A model generated the notes under the pieces. It was not told the DNA's origin, ran no database searches, and saw nothing but the letters and a program-made list of their open reading frames with translations. A DNA stretch of 64,000 nt from Laburnicola sp. R22_1 (Eukaryota; Ascomycota; Dothideomycetes; Pleosporales; Didymosphaeriaceae), in NCBI GenBank assembly GCA_014281115.1, contig JACONQ010000002.1, positions 3,906,001-3,970,000 on the forward strand, in the 5' to 3' direction. The translations under genes and the position numbers were made by a program. Each line of letters begins with the position of its first letter. The stretch's first letter is position 1. Of the stretch, positions 46,528 through 56,652 are shown in pieces.

Positions 46528-49500
46528 ATGCCTCGCCAACTCGCACTCGGCGATATGTGGCTGCCATTCCTCATACTACTTGTTCTTTGGGCGCGGCCGA
46601 CAGCGGCATTCGGCGCTGGCAATATTGCGAGCTTGAGCAAAATTGAGGGGCTGAACTGGCGCCATGGGGACATTGAGGATACCCTGCTTACGCTACTCAT
46701 CTCGGGAAGGACAGGCAAGAAGTTTAGCAAGATGGATGTCAAGAGGGTGTACTTTGGCAACTGGCTCAGGGATTACTCTCAGGCCGTCGATGTCGGCACC
46801 GTCAAGATGGTGTCGGCAGAGGCAATCCGGATCCTGCTCTGGGTCCTGGGCTTCTTGAGCTTCGGCTATGGCACCAAGGAGTTCGAGGTTACCAGGGAGA
46901 GACTGGGCTGCTACCGTCCCGAGGAGCACATCGACAATCCAAAGGTACGTATGGGCCTTGTATAGGCGAGGCGTTTACTGACCATCACAGGACTACGCCG
47001 ACAACCTCGATGCGAGAGACTACGATCGCCGACTACGGGGGCCCGTCGACGAACAGCGTGAGTTGAGCATCGACGAGCGAACTGGCCTGAAGAACTACAT
47101 TGCGTCAGAAGACATGGGCATCACAACATCGGCTGGCATGGTGCGCGACCTGCTTCGTCGCTGCATCGACCTCGGTCGACGCTCTGGCGGGCGTGGAGAG
47201 GATTTCTACGAAGCACTGCGGCTCCTTGGTACAGCTACGCACTGCTTGGAGGACTTTTCTGCCCATTCCAACTACACTGAGCTTGCTTTGATAGAGATGG
47301 GTGAGCGTAACGTCTTCCCTCATGTCGGCCAGAATGCTCGATTTCGCATCGAAGGCGTCAACCACCCCGTATACCCAGTCGTTACTGGGACATTTGGTGG
47401 AGTCGATTTCTTACATTCCGTGTGCGGAGAGATCTCGGATAAAGCCACCCAATCCGAGCTTCAGGAACTTGAAGGCGCCATCAGCGATGCCGACCGCAAG
47501 CAGAACAAGAGTGCGATCAAGGACTTGCTGAGCAAGCTGCCTGATGGCATCTTTGGCGACAAGGACCAAGCCAGCAAAGCCGATGAGCTCGAGGAAAACG
47601 CACAGTCCGCCAAAATGAACAATATGCAGATCAGCCCGAAGGAGCCTGAGGAGTTCACTCAGCAGATCGGTGAACTCGTGGAACAAGTCTACCCCATCAT
47701 GGAGTTCCATGATGAGATTATGCAGTCCATCAATGAGTTCATCGAGAAGATCCCCATGCTACCGGAGATTATTGAGCAGCTCCAAGACCAGGTCAACATC
47801 TTCGTCTTCAGTCTCCTAGCGCCCTATGTCATGCCCATCCTCGACCAGGTAAAGACTGAGCTCGAAACTGGTTCTAGCGAAGTCATTGCTAGCTCGCGTG
47901 AAAAGCAGCACATTGTTTTCAATGACGACGATTCAACCGACCCGACTCACAGCATGCTCTCCAAGGATCATTTCAGCAACGTATTGAACGCCCCAGCTGG
48001 AAGCATTGCTTCGGAGGTGTTGAAATGGGCGATCCCACAAATTGTTAGTTGCTGGGATGGGGAGGCGGACCCAGAGTCAACAATCGACCGCATCATCCAG
48101 GGAGTTTTCCATCATCCCGCCCAGCGCGATCATCCTGACAATGACGTCCGGAGATGCCGCGAGATCATGTTCGCAACAGTCGAGAATTGGTGGCAGGGCA
48201 TCCGTGATCAAGATGACATGCGTGAGAGGCTTGATCGAGACGGTGTTCAAGCAGGAAGAAACCATAAAGGCCCACCAGACTCTGGTCATGGCTGCTGCAA
48301 GCCCATGGGCATGGCTAACGACTTCTCGGGTATCATTGGCGGTGACGGTAAGGGTGGAGGCAACACTCAGGTTCAGCAAGTCAGTAACCAAGCTGGCGAA
48401 CTTGCTAGTGAAGCCTTGGGTGGTGGTGCTCTAGGCGGTCTTGTCGGAGGTCTTGTTGGTGGAATCGGTGGATCTCTTCTCGGAGATGCTTTTGGGGGCG
48501 ATGAAAAGAAGAGCAAGAAGAGCCACGAATACGGTGACGATGGTTCGTACACCCAGTCTTACTCCGAGTCTGGCCACCACAAGAAGAGCTCCCGCGACGA
48601 TTCTGAGCGTTATGGACACGCAGAGTACCAGCAGACGCAGTACCCTGGTGGTGGTCGGCGTGAGGAGTATTCTCGCCAAGAGCAAGACGCGAGTGGTGGG
48701 TCTTATGGTTACCAACAGCGTGTCGAGACCTCCAGCTACGGCGGGTCAGGAGGCTATGAGCGTCACGAGGAGCGCCGCTATGAAAGCGGCAATCAATGGC
48801 AGTCCGAGGAGACGCGCGAAGGCTTTGGTCGTCAAGGAGAGTACCATCATCAAGAGAAGAAGTACGATGCCCCAGACGCTCTCTAATGTAGGCATTAGCT
48901 GACTATTTACTAGGAAATATGGCAGTGATCACGGTAAGGATTCCGATTCTGAAGAGTCTGGCGATGAAGACGACTACGAGAAGCGCCAAAAAAAGGAGCG
49001 AAAGAGGCGTGAAAAAGAGGAGAAGAGGCGTAGGAAGCACGGTAGTGGTGACGAAGACTCTGGTGATGATACTTACAAGCGTCGTTCAGGGGAGTACAAG
49101 TCACACGAGAGCGGCGGTTACGGCGAAGAAAGGAGGTACGGCGAGGAGAGCGGAGGATACGGTCGCGAGCAGCGTTCTGGATACGGCCGTGAAGAATCGT
49201 CCGGCTATGGCGGCGACTCGTACAGCTCTGGACGACAAGAGAGTTCTGGCTATGGCGGCGACTCGTACAGCTCTGGACGGCAGGAGAGTTCTGGCTATGG
49301 GCGTCAAGAATCCTCGGGATATGGATCCCAATACGACCGCCAGGAGCAGTCGCAATATGGTCGTCAAGAGCCATCTGGATACGGTCAAGAGCCATCTGGA
49401 TATGGTCGTCAAGAGCAGTACGGTTACGACGGGGGCGACTCTTATGGCGCTGGAGGCCCGCCCGCTGAGGACGAATACGGCGAGCGCAGGCAGCAGTACG

Positions 49501-49562
49501 GCTCTGGAGGCTATGGTGGTGGCTCGGGATATGGAGAGGAGGGTTACGGAAGGAGGTACTGA
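46528..49562 (+). CDS. het-c: Het-C family protein (heterokaryon incompatibility C), 3 exons
   Basis: Exons 46528-46944, 46991-48861 and 48914-49562 join in frame across 46- and 52-nt introns, giving about 978 residues, close to N. crassa HET-C. The N-terminus (MWLPFLILLVLWARPTAAF) is a signal peptide. The Het-C domain follows with hallmark segments HGDIEDTLL, VYFGNWLRDYSQA, LGTATHCLEDFSAHSNYTE and VDFLHSVCGEI. A glycine-rich segment (GGLVGGLVGGIGGSLLGDAF, about residues 615-640) resembles a membrane-inserting helix. The C-terminal third is Gly/Tyr/Ser/Arg/Glu-rich, with 15-residue tandem repeats. In Neurospora HET-C alleles control vegetative incompatibility together with a HET-domain partner; no HET-domain gene is visible nearby, so an allorecognition role here is unproven. 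The first exon alone would stop soon after the intron, supporting splicing. Confidence 0.93.
49203..49307 (+). repeat. 45-bp tandem repeat in the Het-C gene
   Basis: Two nearly identical 45-bp units (49203-49247 and 49248-49292) plus a partial third, encoding the 15-residue unit SSGYGGDSYSSGRQE. They differ by only two silent changes in the CGACAAGAG/CGGCAGGAG part, suggesting recent duplication or homogenisation. Confidence 0.85.
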
Positions 49563-50198
49563 GCTTGAAAACCTCAGCATACTGAGCACACCTTGATGGC
49601 CAGACGATATTGTGGGGCTGAGCTTGGACGTCACTGAGCAGGAACTTTCCACATTTGGTAGTCTAACACGCCTTGATGAACTTGACCCTTCTTATTCTTG
49701 AATCTTGAACCCTAGGCGGTCTACCCCAAAACATGTCTTCCCATTTGATTGGCGTCCAGAGTCAATCCAGTGGCTTTAGCACGAGTGGCGGTGCCGCTGC
49801 CTGGAAGTCGAACGCGGACGAATGAGCAGTGAGGGGTAGCTGGTGCGCCACCTGCGGCTGTGCACCGCCGTATCGCTGACCGCGACGTAGGGGAAAGCTA
49901 AGCGCGCGACATTCCCAGTTGCAGCGTCGAAGACATCAGCAGGCCACAGGCAAAAGGCCCTTGAAACTACACTGCCCCCTTCCTCCTCGCACGCGAACCT
50001 CTCAGACGCGCCCCCGCAGTATTTAACACCGCCGCCCCGCCCGCCCCTCGCAGCCACCGTCCCTAGCTGCAGATACCCCGCCAGCTGCAATTCCTAACCG
50101 CTGGACAAAGTTGTGTAGCCAACACACGATATCTCGACCTTGGTCCCATTACACACTACCCGGTCCACAGAACACAGAACACAGAACACGCCGCCGCC
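49563..50198. promoter_or_regulatory. Intergenic region with likely promoter of the senescence-domain gene
   Basis: 636 bp. AGTATTTAACACC near 50.02 kb is a TATA-like element about 180 bp before the ATG, followed by a C-rich leader and CACAGAACACAGAACACAG repeats (about 50165-50189). No other gene is seen. Confidence 0.45.
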
Positions 50199-51785
50199 AT
50201 GAGCCACGGCGATCCACGACTCCTGTACTCGATCGGGGGCATCCGCGCCTACCACCTCCAGAATGGCGAGGAGCAGCCCCTCACGCCCTCGGGCGCCCAG
50301 ACGCTGTCGCTGCTGATGGTGCCCACAAACTCGCCCTTTGCCAACCTCAGCAACGTGCACGGCCAGAATGAAGCGGCCGAGGAGGACTTCTACCTGCACC
50401 TCAACCTGCCGCCCGAGCTCGACCTCCCGCTCCCTGCGACGACGCAAATCTACCACCAGCCGCCGCGCAGCTACCTCATCCCGCGATGGGATCTCGGTCC
50501 CGACAGCGGCGCTTTCACGCGCATCGAGTTCCCCTCCCTCGGCACTGGCCCTGGCACCGTCACCCAGGAGGACGTTGATACCTTCGAGACCATTCTTGCA
50601 CAGTGCACCGCCTTCCTCGAGCGCGCCCAGGCCCCGCACGTGTCCGAAAAGGGCGCCGCGAAGCCATACAACCCCGCCGACTACGCGCCGGGTGAGGGAT
50701 ATGCGGGCACAGGCAAGACCGGCGAGATTGTGCTTGTCGACGAAGACAACGGCAGCGTCGTGGGCGAGCTGGCCCAGGGTGCCCAGATTATCGAAGATTC
50801 AAAGTTGAAGGCTGGATCAAAGAGTGAGTGCTGTCATTTTCATAAATCTTTTTGTACTGACATGGACATAGACCCTGTCGAGATTATCGTATCACCTGAC
50901 GGCAAGCGCATCAAGGTCCAGCCCGTGTCGGAGGACTACCTCGGCATGGCTCGCTTGCCCGCCTACAAGAACTCCAGCATCGTGCAGAACTCGGCCGCCG
51001 CTTCTCGCCTCATCGTGACTGGCTCCAGCTACATTAGCAATGCCTTGATTTCGGGCGCCGAGACCTTCATGAACAAGACGAAGCCCAACGACAAGCCCCT
51101 CGTCTTCAACACGACGACACACGACCGCGTCCGTAAGATCAATACATTCACAACTAGCGTCGCTGGCCTCTCCGCAAAGACAGTCGGCTCTATCACAAAA
51201 CACGCGCAGAACTTCACCGCCGGAGCGGTAGGCAAGGCTCCGAGGAAATCGAAAGCTCTGCTACCTGACGGCACACCGAACCCCGACTACAAGCCCGGCC
51301 TGCTCAACAAGTCGTTGATAGCCTTCTCTACTGTTGCCGACGGCATTGCACACGGCGGTAAAACCCTGCTGACCCACAGTGGCACCGCAGCCAGTGCCGC
51401 TATTGGACACAGGTACGGCGACGAAGCCGGTGGACTTGCCAACCAATTGGCGGGCGGCGTGAAGAACGTTGGTCTTGTCTATATCGACGTAACGGGTGTC
51501 TCTCGAAGAGCCATCATCACATCAGTTGCCAAGGGTATGGTTGTCGGCAAGGTACGCGATAAGAAGGGTGTCGAACAGAACGTCATCGTTGGCGGCGGCG
51601 ACGGCGGCGTCATCAACCCTACGGATCTCAAAAAGGGCGTCAGCAACACGGGTGTGCCTCCAGGCGAGAATGCGGGCCCCGCTTCTCAAGTTGGATTCGG
51701 CAACATTGCGCCCCCTAGCTACACGACGGGTGTAGGTGAGTCTCTGGAGGGGCAACCTGCCTATTACCCGCGCGAGAAGCGATGA
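50199..51785 (+). CDS. Senescence/spartin-domain protein (2 exons, stopless 48-nt intron)
   Basis: Exons 50199-50823 and 50872-51785 give 512 residues. The intron (GTGAGT donor, ACTGACATGGACATAG branch and acceptor) is 48 nt with no stop, so the genomic frame also reads straight through with 16 extra residues. The N-terminal half is MIT-like or spartin-like sequence of uncertain fold (LLYSIGGIRAYHLQNGEEQPLTP). The C-terminal part (about residues 240-440) is the senescence domain shared by plant ERD7-type proteins and animal spartin, with SSYISNALISGAETF, SVAGLSAKTVGSITKHAQ, GLLNKSLIAFSTVADGIAHG and GLVYIDVTGVSRRAI. The helical, Gly/Ala-rich domain of relatives associates with lipid droplets and membranes. 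A role in lipid homeostasis is inferred from family only. Confidence 0.9.
   Translation: MSHGDPRLLYSIGGIRAYHLQNGEEQPLTPSGAQTLSLLMVPTNSPFANLSNVHGQNEAAEEDFYLHLNLPPELDLPLPATTQIYHQPPRSYLIPRWDLGPDSGAFTRIEFPSLGTGPGTVTQEDVDTFETILAQCTAFLERAQAPHVSEKGAAKPYNPADYAPGEGYAGTGKTGEIVLVDEDNGSVVGELAQGAQIIEDSKLKAGSKSECCHFHKSFCTDMDIDPVEIIVSPDGKRIKVQPVSEDYLGMARLPAYKNSSIVQNSAAASRLIVTGSSYISNALISGAETFMNKTKPNDKPLVFNTTTHDRVRKINTFTTSVAGLSAKTVGSITKHAQNFTAGAVGKAPRKSKALLPDGTPNPDYKPGLLNKSLIAFSTVADGIAHGGKTLLTHSGTAASAAIGHRYGDEAGGLANQLAGGVKNVGLVYIDVTGVSRRAIITSVAKGMVVGKVRDKKGVEQNVIVGGGDGGVINPTDLKKGVSNTGVPPGENAGPASQVGFGNIAPPSYTTGVGESLEGQPAYYPREKR
50824..50871 (+). other. 48-nt intron without stop codons
   Basis: GTGAGT donor, TACTGACAT branch point and CATAG acceptor. 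It is divisible by three and free of stops in the gene frame. Splicing restores AAC-CCT-GTC-GAG (N-P-V-E); retention would insert a Cys/His-containing 16-residue segment. Confidence 0.75.
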
Positions 51786-53198
51786 GTCGAATCCAGCGTC
51801 ACGAGTTACGACTGTTACGACTTCTATGCTGTAAAGGGGCAGTAGAACGGCGCGAAGGCTAGCAGGTGGATGTCGCTGTATGTGGGTAATGAGGTGCATT
51901 CGTAGATGGTGGTTGACCGTCTTTTTATTGGGCAATTGTCTTTCATGACAGCATATATTCTAGAGCGATGAAAACTATTTCCTTATCTCCACAATGTGAT
52001 ATCTCATACCATGGTTTTTCTCCGCTGGAACAATGATCATTCCATTTGTATTCTACACTCTTCAGTCTTGCTTACATTGATGGGTGGGATCTCTTGATAT
52101 GGCAACAAAGTATTTTCTCCGGTAAGAGTAAATAGGACAGTGACGTAGAAGGGTCTAAAAGAGGAGAAAGTGAATTTAGAGTAGCATGGAGCGAATCTAT
52201 ACTCTATAATCTACCTCAGTATGTATGCTCCTACAACCCAGATCTGAGGCCTAATTCCTTCCTTCAGATACCGAGTTGTTCCTATGCACAACATGCATGC
52301 CATGTATGTCTCGCATAGTCATGATAAGATGGGCATGCTATACCGTACCGTACCGACATAGGTAGGTACATATGTACCGCTGCATCGCATCCCAAATACC
52401 CGCGCTTATAGCCTTATACCCGCCGGGCGGCCCTTATGTTTGGGTACCCGTGCACGTCCCCTTCCGCCACCACGGCAAAACGGACTTCGCATGTGTGTAA
52501 CCAGGCTGCAGGTACACACAGACACGCATGCATGTCCGTTTAGAGATCTGACGGGCGACAAAAAAAGACCTCCGTAGACTAGGTATGCATGCCGTGTATG
52601 TAGGTCGGAGGATTTTACGAGTAAGCTGGGGGTTACAGTAGGCTGGGCCGTTTTTGGCGATGGATGGGGGTCGGGGTTGTCATTGACGTAGGTTACGTCA
52701 TCGTAGGTGTGGGATGCCAAAGGATGCGAAATGGATGGTAATGGTAACTAGATGGTCGTATACTTGCATGGTGAGATGGCTGAGCATCCACGTGTCACCA
52801 CCAACTCTGCACACATGTCCTGTCCATCAGCCTCATTCTCCCCGGACTCGGGCTTTGTTCTAAATCAATCAATGCGTGGGGTAACACTTGTAGTCGCGTG
52901 AGAGTAAGCGCGCTGCCGAGGTGTCAACCTTGGAAGCCCGCCCGCCACGTGCACCCCCACAATCCATGGATCCATACATGTGTGCTCCAGGCCTTTTCCC
53001 CGGCGCCGTCCAATCCCGTGCCGCAGCGACGTCTACCCAAACGCCTGCGGTGACCAACTGCAAAGTCGCACGTGTGGACTTTAGTCATCTCCTCCCCTCA
53101 TGACCGCATCGCGCGTGAGCTTTGAATAGTCCGGGGGTCGCGTGCGCTGTGCAGTTGGTTTGTCGGGCAACGGGAGGCTTGTTAGTAGCTGGGCTGTG
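51786..53198. other. Intergenic; short repeats only
   Basis: No recognisable gene. Contains TACCGTACCGTACCG near 52.34 kb and several ATGCATGC-rich stretches near 52.28-52.6 kb. Open frames at 52406-52720 and 52869-53103 have no family features. Confidence 0.5.
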
Positions 53199-53207
53199 TT
53201 TATATAG
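53199..53207 (+). promoter_or_regulatory. TATA box upstream of a small ORF
   Basis: TTTATATAG, about 100 bp before the ATG at 53305. An (ATACC)5 repeat lies between them at 53248-53275. Confidence 0.4.
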
Positions 53208-53304
53208 AAGGGGGAGCGTGTACATCTTGTTAGAAAACCACCAGCGCACCATACCATACCATACCATACCATACTATTCCATTCCCAGTCCAAAAGAACG
53301 ACGC

Positions 53305-53409
53305 ATGCCCGCCATGTTCCTCCTCGAAGCATGTTCCATCGTCCTCATCACCACGCTCAAACTCGCCGCCATAGGCCTAGCTTTCAAATGGCTGGCGCGC
53401 TACGAATAA
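53305..53409 (+). CDS. Possible 34-residue single-pass membrane peptide
   Basis: The open frame from this ATG gives a peptide starting MPAMFLLEACSIVLITTLKL and ending KWLARYE. It is hydrophobic over about residues 4-27 with a positively charged, aromatic end, so it could be a small inner-membrane or ER peptide. Support is limited to the TATA box 100 bp upstream and the composition; I recognise no family. It is also the end of a longer in-frame open stretch starting at 53122, which would begin upstream of the TATA box. A chance frame remains possible. Confidence 0.33.
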   Translation: MPAMFLLEACSIVLITTLKLAAIGLAFKWLARYE

Positions 53410-53924
53410 GCAACGCAAAACTCCCTCTACAAATCACCCTCTACCGCTATCCGCAAAGGCCTCTTCCAAGTTAAACTCGCGAGTTGCATACCCCGTTGTA
53501 TGTATGCACATATGACATGGACCCTGCGAGTGGGATGTATACCCCACCCCATACATTCCCCTCGCGACTAGCCGAATGACGCCATCCGCGGCTCAAATAC
53601 GGCAATCCGACCGTCCCACCCCGCACCGTTCCGTACCGTACCGTTTCTACCTGACCTACATACCAGCCTGCTATCTAGTCGGCGACCGCCCCCAACCCGT
53701 AAACACATCGCAGGGAACCGACCAGGCTTCCATTAGAAAAGCCAAACTACCCCGGGTCCACGGTACACCTTCTTCTTCTTCACTTCATCTCATCTCATCT
53801 CATCTCAAACCACACCCTCGCCTCGTCTACCCATTCTCGCTTGCCCAATCCTCCCTCCCCGCCTCTTGCTACAACGAACGAACCTCGATCAAAACGCCGC
53901 ATCCCTACATTCCAACCCAACAGC
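53410..53924. promoter_or_regulatory. Promoter/leader region of the oxygenase gene
   Basis: Contains CCGTACCGTACCG near 53.63 kb, a CTTCTTCTTC run and TCATC repeats (53784-53807), then a C-rich leader. This pyrimidine-rich leader fits a 5' UTR. An upstream in-frame ATG at 53841 would add 28 residues. Confidence 0.4.
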
Positions 53925-55730
53925 ATGCCCACACCCCAACCCCAATCCTTCACAACCCTCCCCATCCTCCCCCTCTCCCAGGCCCTCGACCCCACCACAA
54001 AACCCATCTTCCTCACCCACCTCCGCACCGCCCTCCTCCACGTCGGCTTCTTATACCTCAGCGAGACCGGCCTGCCCGACACCCTGGTCCAACAAGTCAT
54101 CGCCGAATGTCGCGACTTCTTCGAGAAACTACCGCTACGGGAGAAGGAGAGGATCGAGATGAAGAATGAGAAGAGCTTTCTTGGGTGGAGTAGGGTAAGT
54201 GATGAAATCTTTTTCTCTTTCTGTTTTTGTTTTTATATTTTCTTTTAGTTTGGTTGAAAAGCGAGCAAGCGTACGAGCCATGATGGGAGGATGAATCGAG
54301 AAAAAAAAACGTTCTTAATTGTCTATGAACAAGGAAGCCATGAGAATCCTCGCGGATGCGGTATGCGACTCTAAAAAAAAGAGACGACGGAATATGCGAC
54401 AGGATACCCAGAGCATTACAAAGGTCCTGCATACAAAATCCTGATAAAAGTAAAAAAGACATGCGATGATGAGACGAGAAACAGAGGAAACGCATCAACA
54501 TATCAAAACATGGCTACGTACCGCCCAAAACCAATCGCCCGTCCAGAGTACCCGGTCATTTCGTGTCCCAACGCCGTCAAAAGACAAAGACCAACGAGAG
54601 ATTGGGTATCTTCGGATCAAACATATACTCGTAAACACTGCGACGAAAATCGAAATCCGCCCCTACCATTACTGCCCTCTCTCCCCCTCTTTGCATTATT
54701 AGTGTAGTGCAGACGTAGTCGTTCTCCAGAGGTATTCGTGCTGACCATCCCAAAAGCTCGACAACGAAACGACGGCGCTGAACATCGACCACCGCGAACA
54801 GCTCGACTTGTCGACCCCCCAACCGCTTCCAAAACCCGGAGCGCCTCTATATCACAACCTTCTGGCTCCGAACCAATGGCCCTCTACCACCTATCTCCCC
54901 ACCTTCCGATCCGTGTTCGAGGACTACATGCAACGCATGTCGCAGATCTCCATGCTCTTCACCAGCCTGATCGCCGAAGCCATTGGGCTCCCCCCAGAAG
55001 CCTTCGATGACTTTTTCGACGAGAACCAGCAGCACAAACTCAAGATTGTAAAATACCCTGAAGTCGATATCCCAGATCTGACGGCAGGCGCTAGCGAGAT
55101 GGAGAAGAAGAAGTGGGAAACGAAGAGACAGGGCGTCGGTCCGCACAAGGACAGCATGCTGACCTCGTACCTACTGCAAGCAAGCGACCAGCTAGGACTT
55201 CAAGCACAGAACGCGCGAGGCGAGTGGGTGGACTGCAAGCCCATTGCCGGCACTCTTGTAGTAGCCATCGGCCAAGGAATGGAGGCACTGACTGGTGGCG
55301 TCTGTGCTTCCACCACGCACCGTGTCCTCAGCCCAAGGAAGGGTGAAGAGGCCAGATACTCGGTGCCCTTCTTCCAGGGAGTAAGCTACGATGCCCAATT
55401 TGAGGCCATGGATGTACCCAACGAAGTATTGAAGCTGAGAGACGAGGCTCGCAAAGCACGCAGGGACGACGTCGAGTTCACGTTCGTCAAAGGTAGATGG
55501 GAACACTTGGGCGAAGCCACGCTGATGAACCGCATAAAATCGCATCCGGATGTTGGAGAACGATGGGTAAGTCGTCGGATCCCTCTTGATTGATGGAAGC
55601 GATCAGGTCGCCCTCTCGATGCCTTGTGCTGGACTAACTCTTCCCGCAGTATCCCAAGCTATTGGCGCAAATTCGGGCGCAACAGGCAGCGACTGTGGAG
55701 AAGCATGGGGTTGAATTTGAGCCCCAGTAA
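53925..55730 (+). CDS. 2-oxoglutarate/Fe(II)-dependent oxygenase, isopenicillin N synthase-like (3 exons)
   Basis: Exons 53925-54194, 54757-55566 and 55650-55730 give 386 residues, normal for the family. The first 90 residues are the DIOX_N-type domain (HLRTALLHVGFLYLSETGL; DFFEKLPLREKERIEM). They continue smoothly across the unusually long 562-nt intron as SFLGWSR-LDNETTALNID, the expected family order. The catalytic double-stranded beta-helix has the iron ligands H220 and D222 (GPHKDS) and H278 (TTHRVL), and the 2-oxoglutarate-binding pair R290-x-S292 (RYS). Such enzymes hydroxylate, desaturate or cyclise small molecules; the substrate cannot be predicted, and no biosynthetic gene cluster surrounds it. 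The start at 53925 (MPTPQPQSF) was chosen because the conserved region begins shortly after it. Confidence 0.88.
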
Positions 55731-56652
55731 TTGCCGATGTAATTAGCTATGAGGTTTGATTATTGTTCTATGAAGATGCGGTGTAGTGAATAGTCTGGCG
55801 CCTTGAGCAGCCCTGTTTCCTACTACGAGGAGCAAGTAAAGCGATGGAACACAGGGATTGCCTTGCCAAGTCATATTCGAAAGACTTTCCACTAGCGCTG
55901 GACGAAGACTCCGGCTCGATTGGAGATCTTGCGTAATTCGTATCGAGAGTCTGTGCTTCGGTGCTATCCTTCGGTGCTTTGGCGGTTTTAGGCATCCGTA
56001 ACGGGAAGTGCTAGCCAAGAGAGGCTTGCCACCAAAAGGCTCGACGAGAGGCAACGAGAAGATTTCTACTGTAGAGGCTTGCTTGGATCACAGAACCCCA
56101 GGCACGGAGCATGCCGAAATGCCCCGCCTTAGCGATGCAAGGCAAGCTTCGTGGTTGTCTGCGCGTTCTCGCTACCTAGTTTCTGCCATATTGCGCAAAT
56201 TGCATCCCAAGGATATGCAGTCCAGTGAGATCATTCCGGTAGGCTATGGCTCTGAGTAGGAGATGCGAGTGGCCTCAATATTTTTTATTCGGCGAAAATA
56301 TTCGAGTGGGCTGCATCGATGGTGACCTGGTGGTGGATTGTTCTGCGTACTACACAGGAGCCGGTCCGGGGACGAGATGGGTTGTCATCATCCGGGATAC
56401 ACGGGGCTGGAATAAGTCGCTTCGCGCAGTTTGAACGAAAACGGCCCTTTCTACGATGCTTTTGCGAGCGCAATTGGTGTCGGTTTATGACCGGGGTGCG
56501 CCTGGGTGTTCCGCCTGTGCAGGTTATGCAGTGTAATCCAACGAGTTCACTGCCAAAGCGCCACCGCCAAGTTGGAGCTCTTCACCGCCTCGTCTCCACT
56601 GGGCCGGACGCGGTTCAAGGCACCGATACGAGCGGAAGGAGGTATCTCGCGT
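55731..56652. other. Convergent intergenic region
   Basis: 922 bp between the ends of the plus-strand oxygenase and the minus-strand bZIP gene. Only short frames; presumably the two 3' UTRs. No other feature is recognised. Confidence 0.5.
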
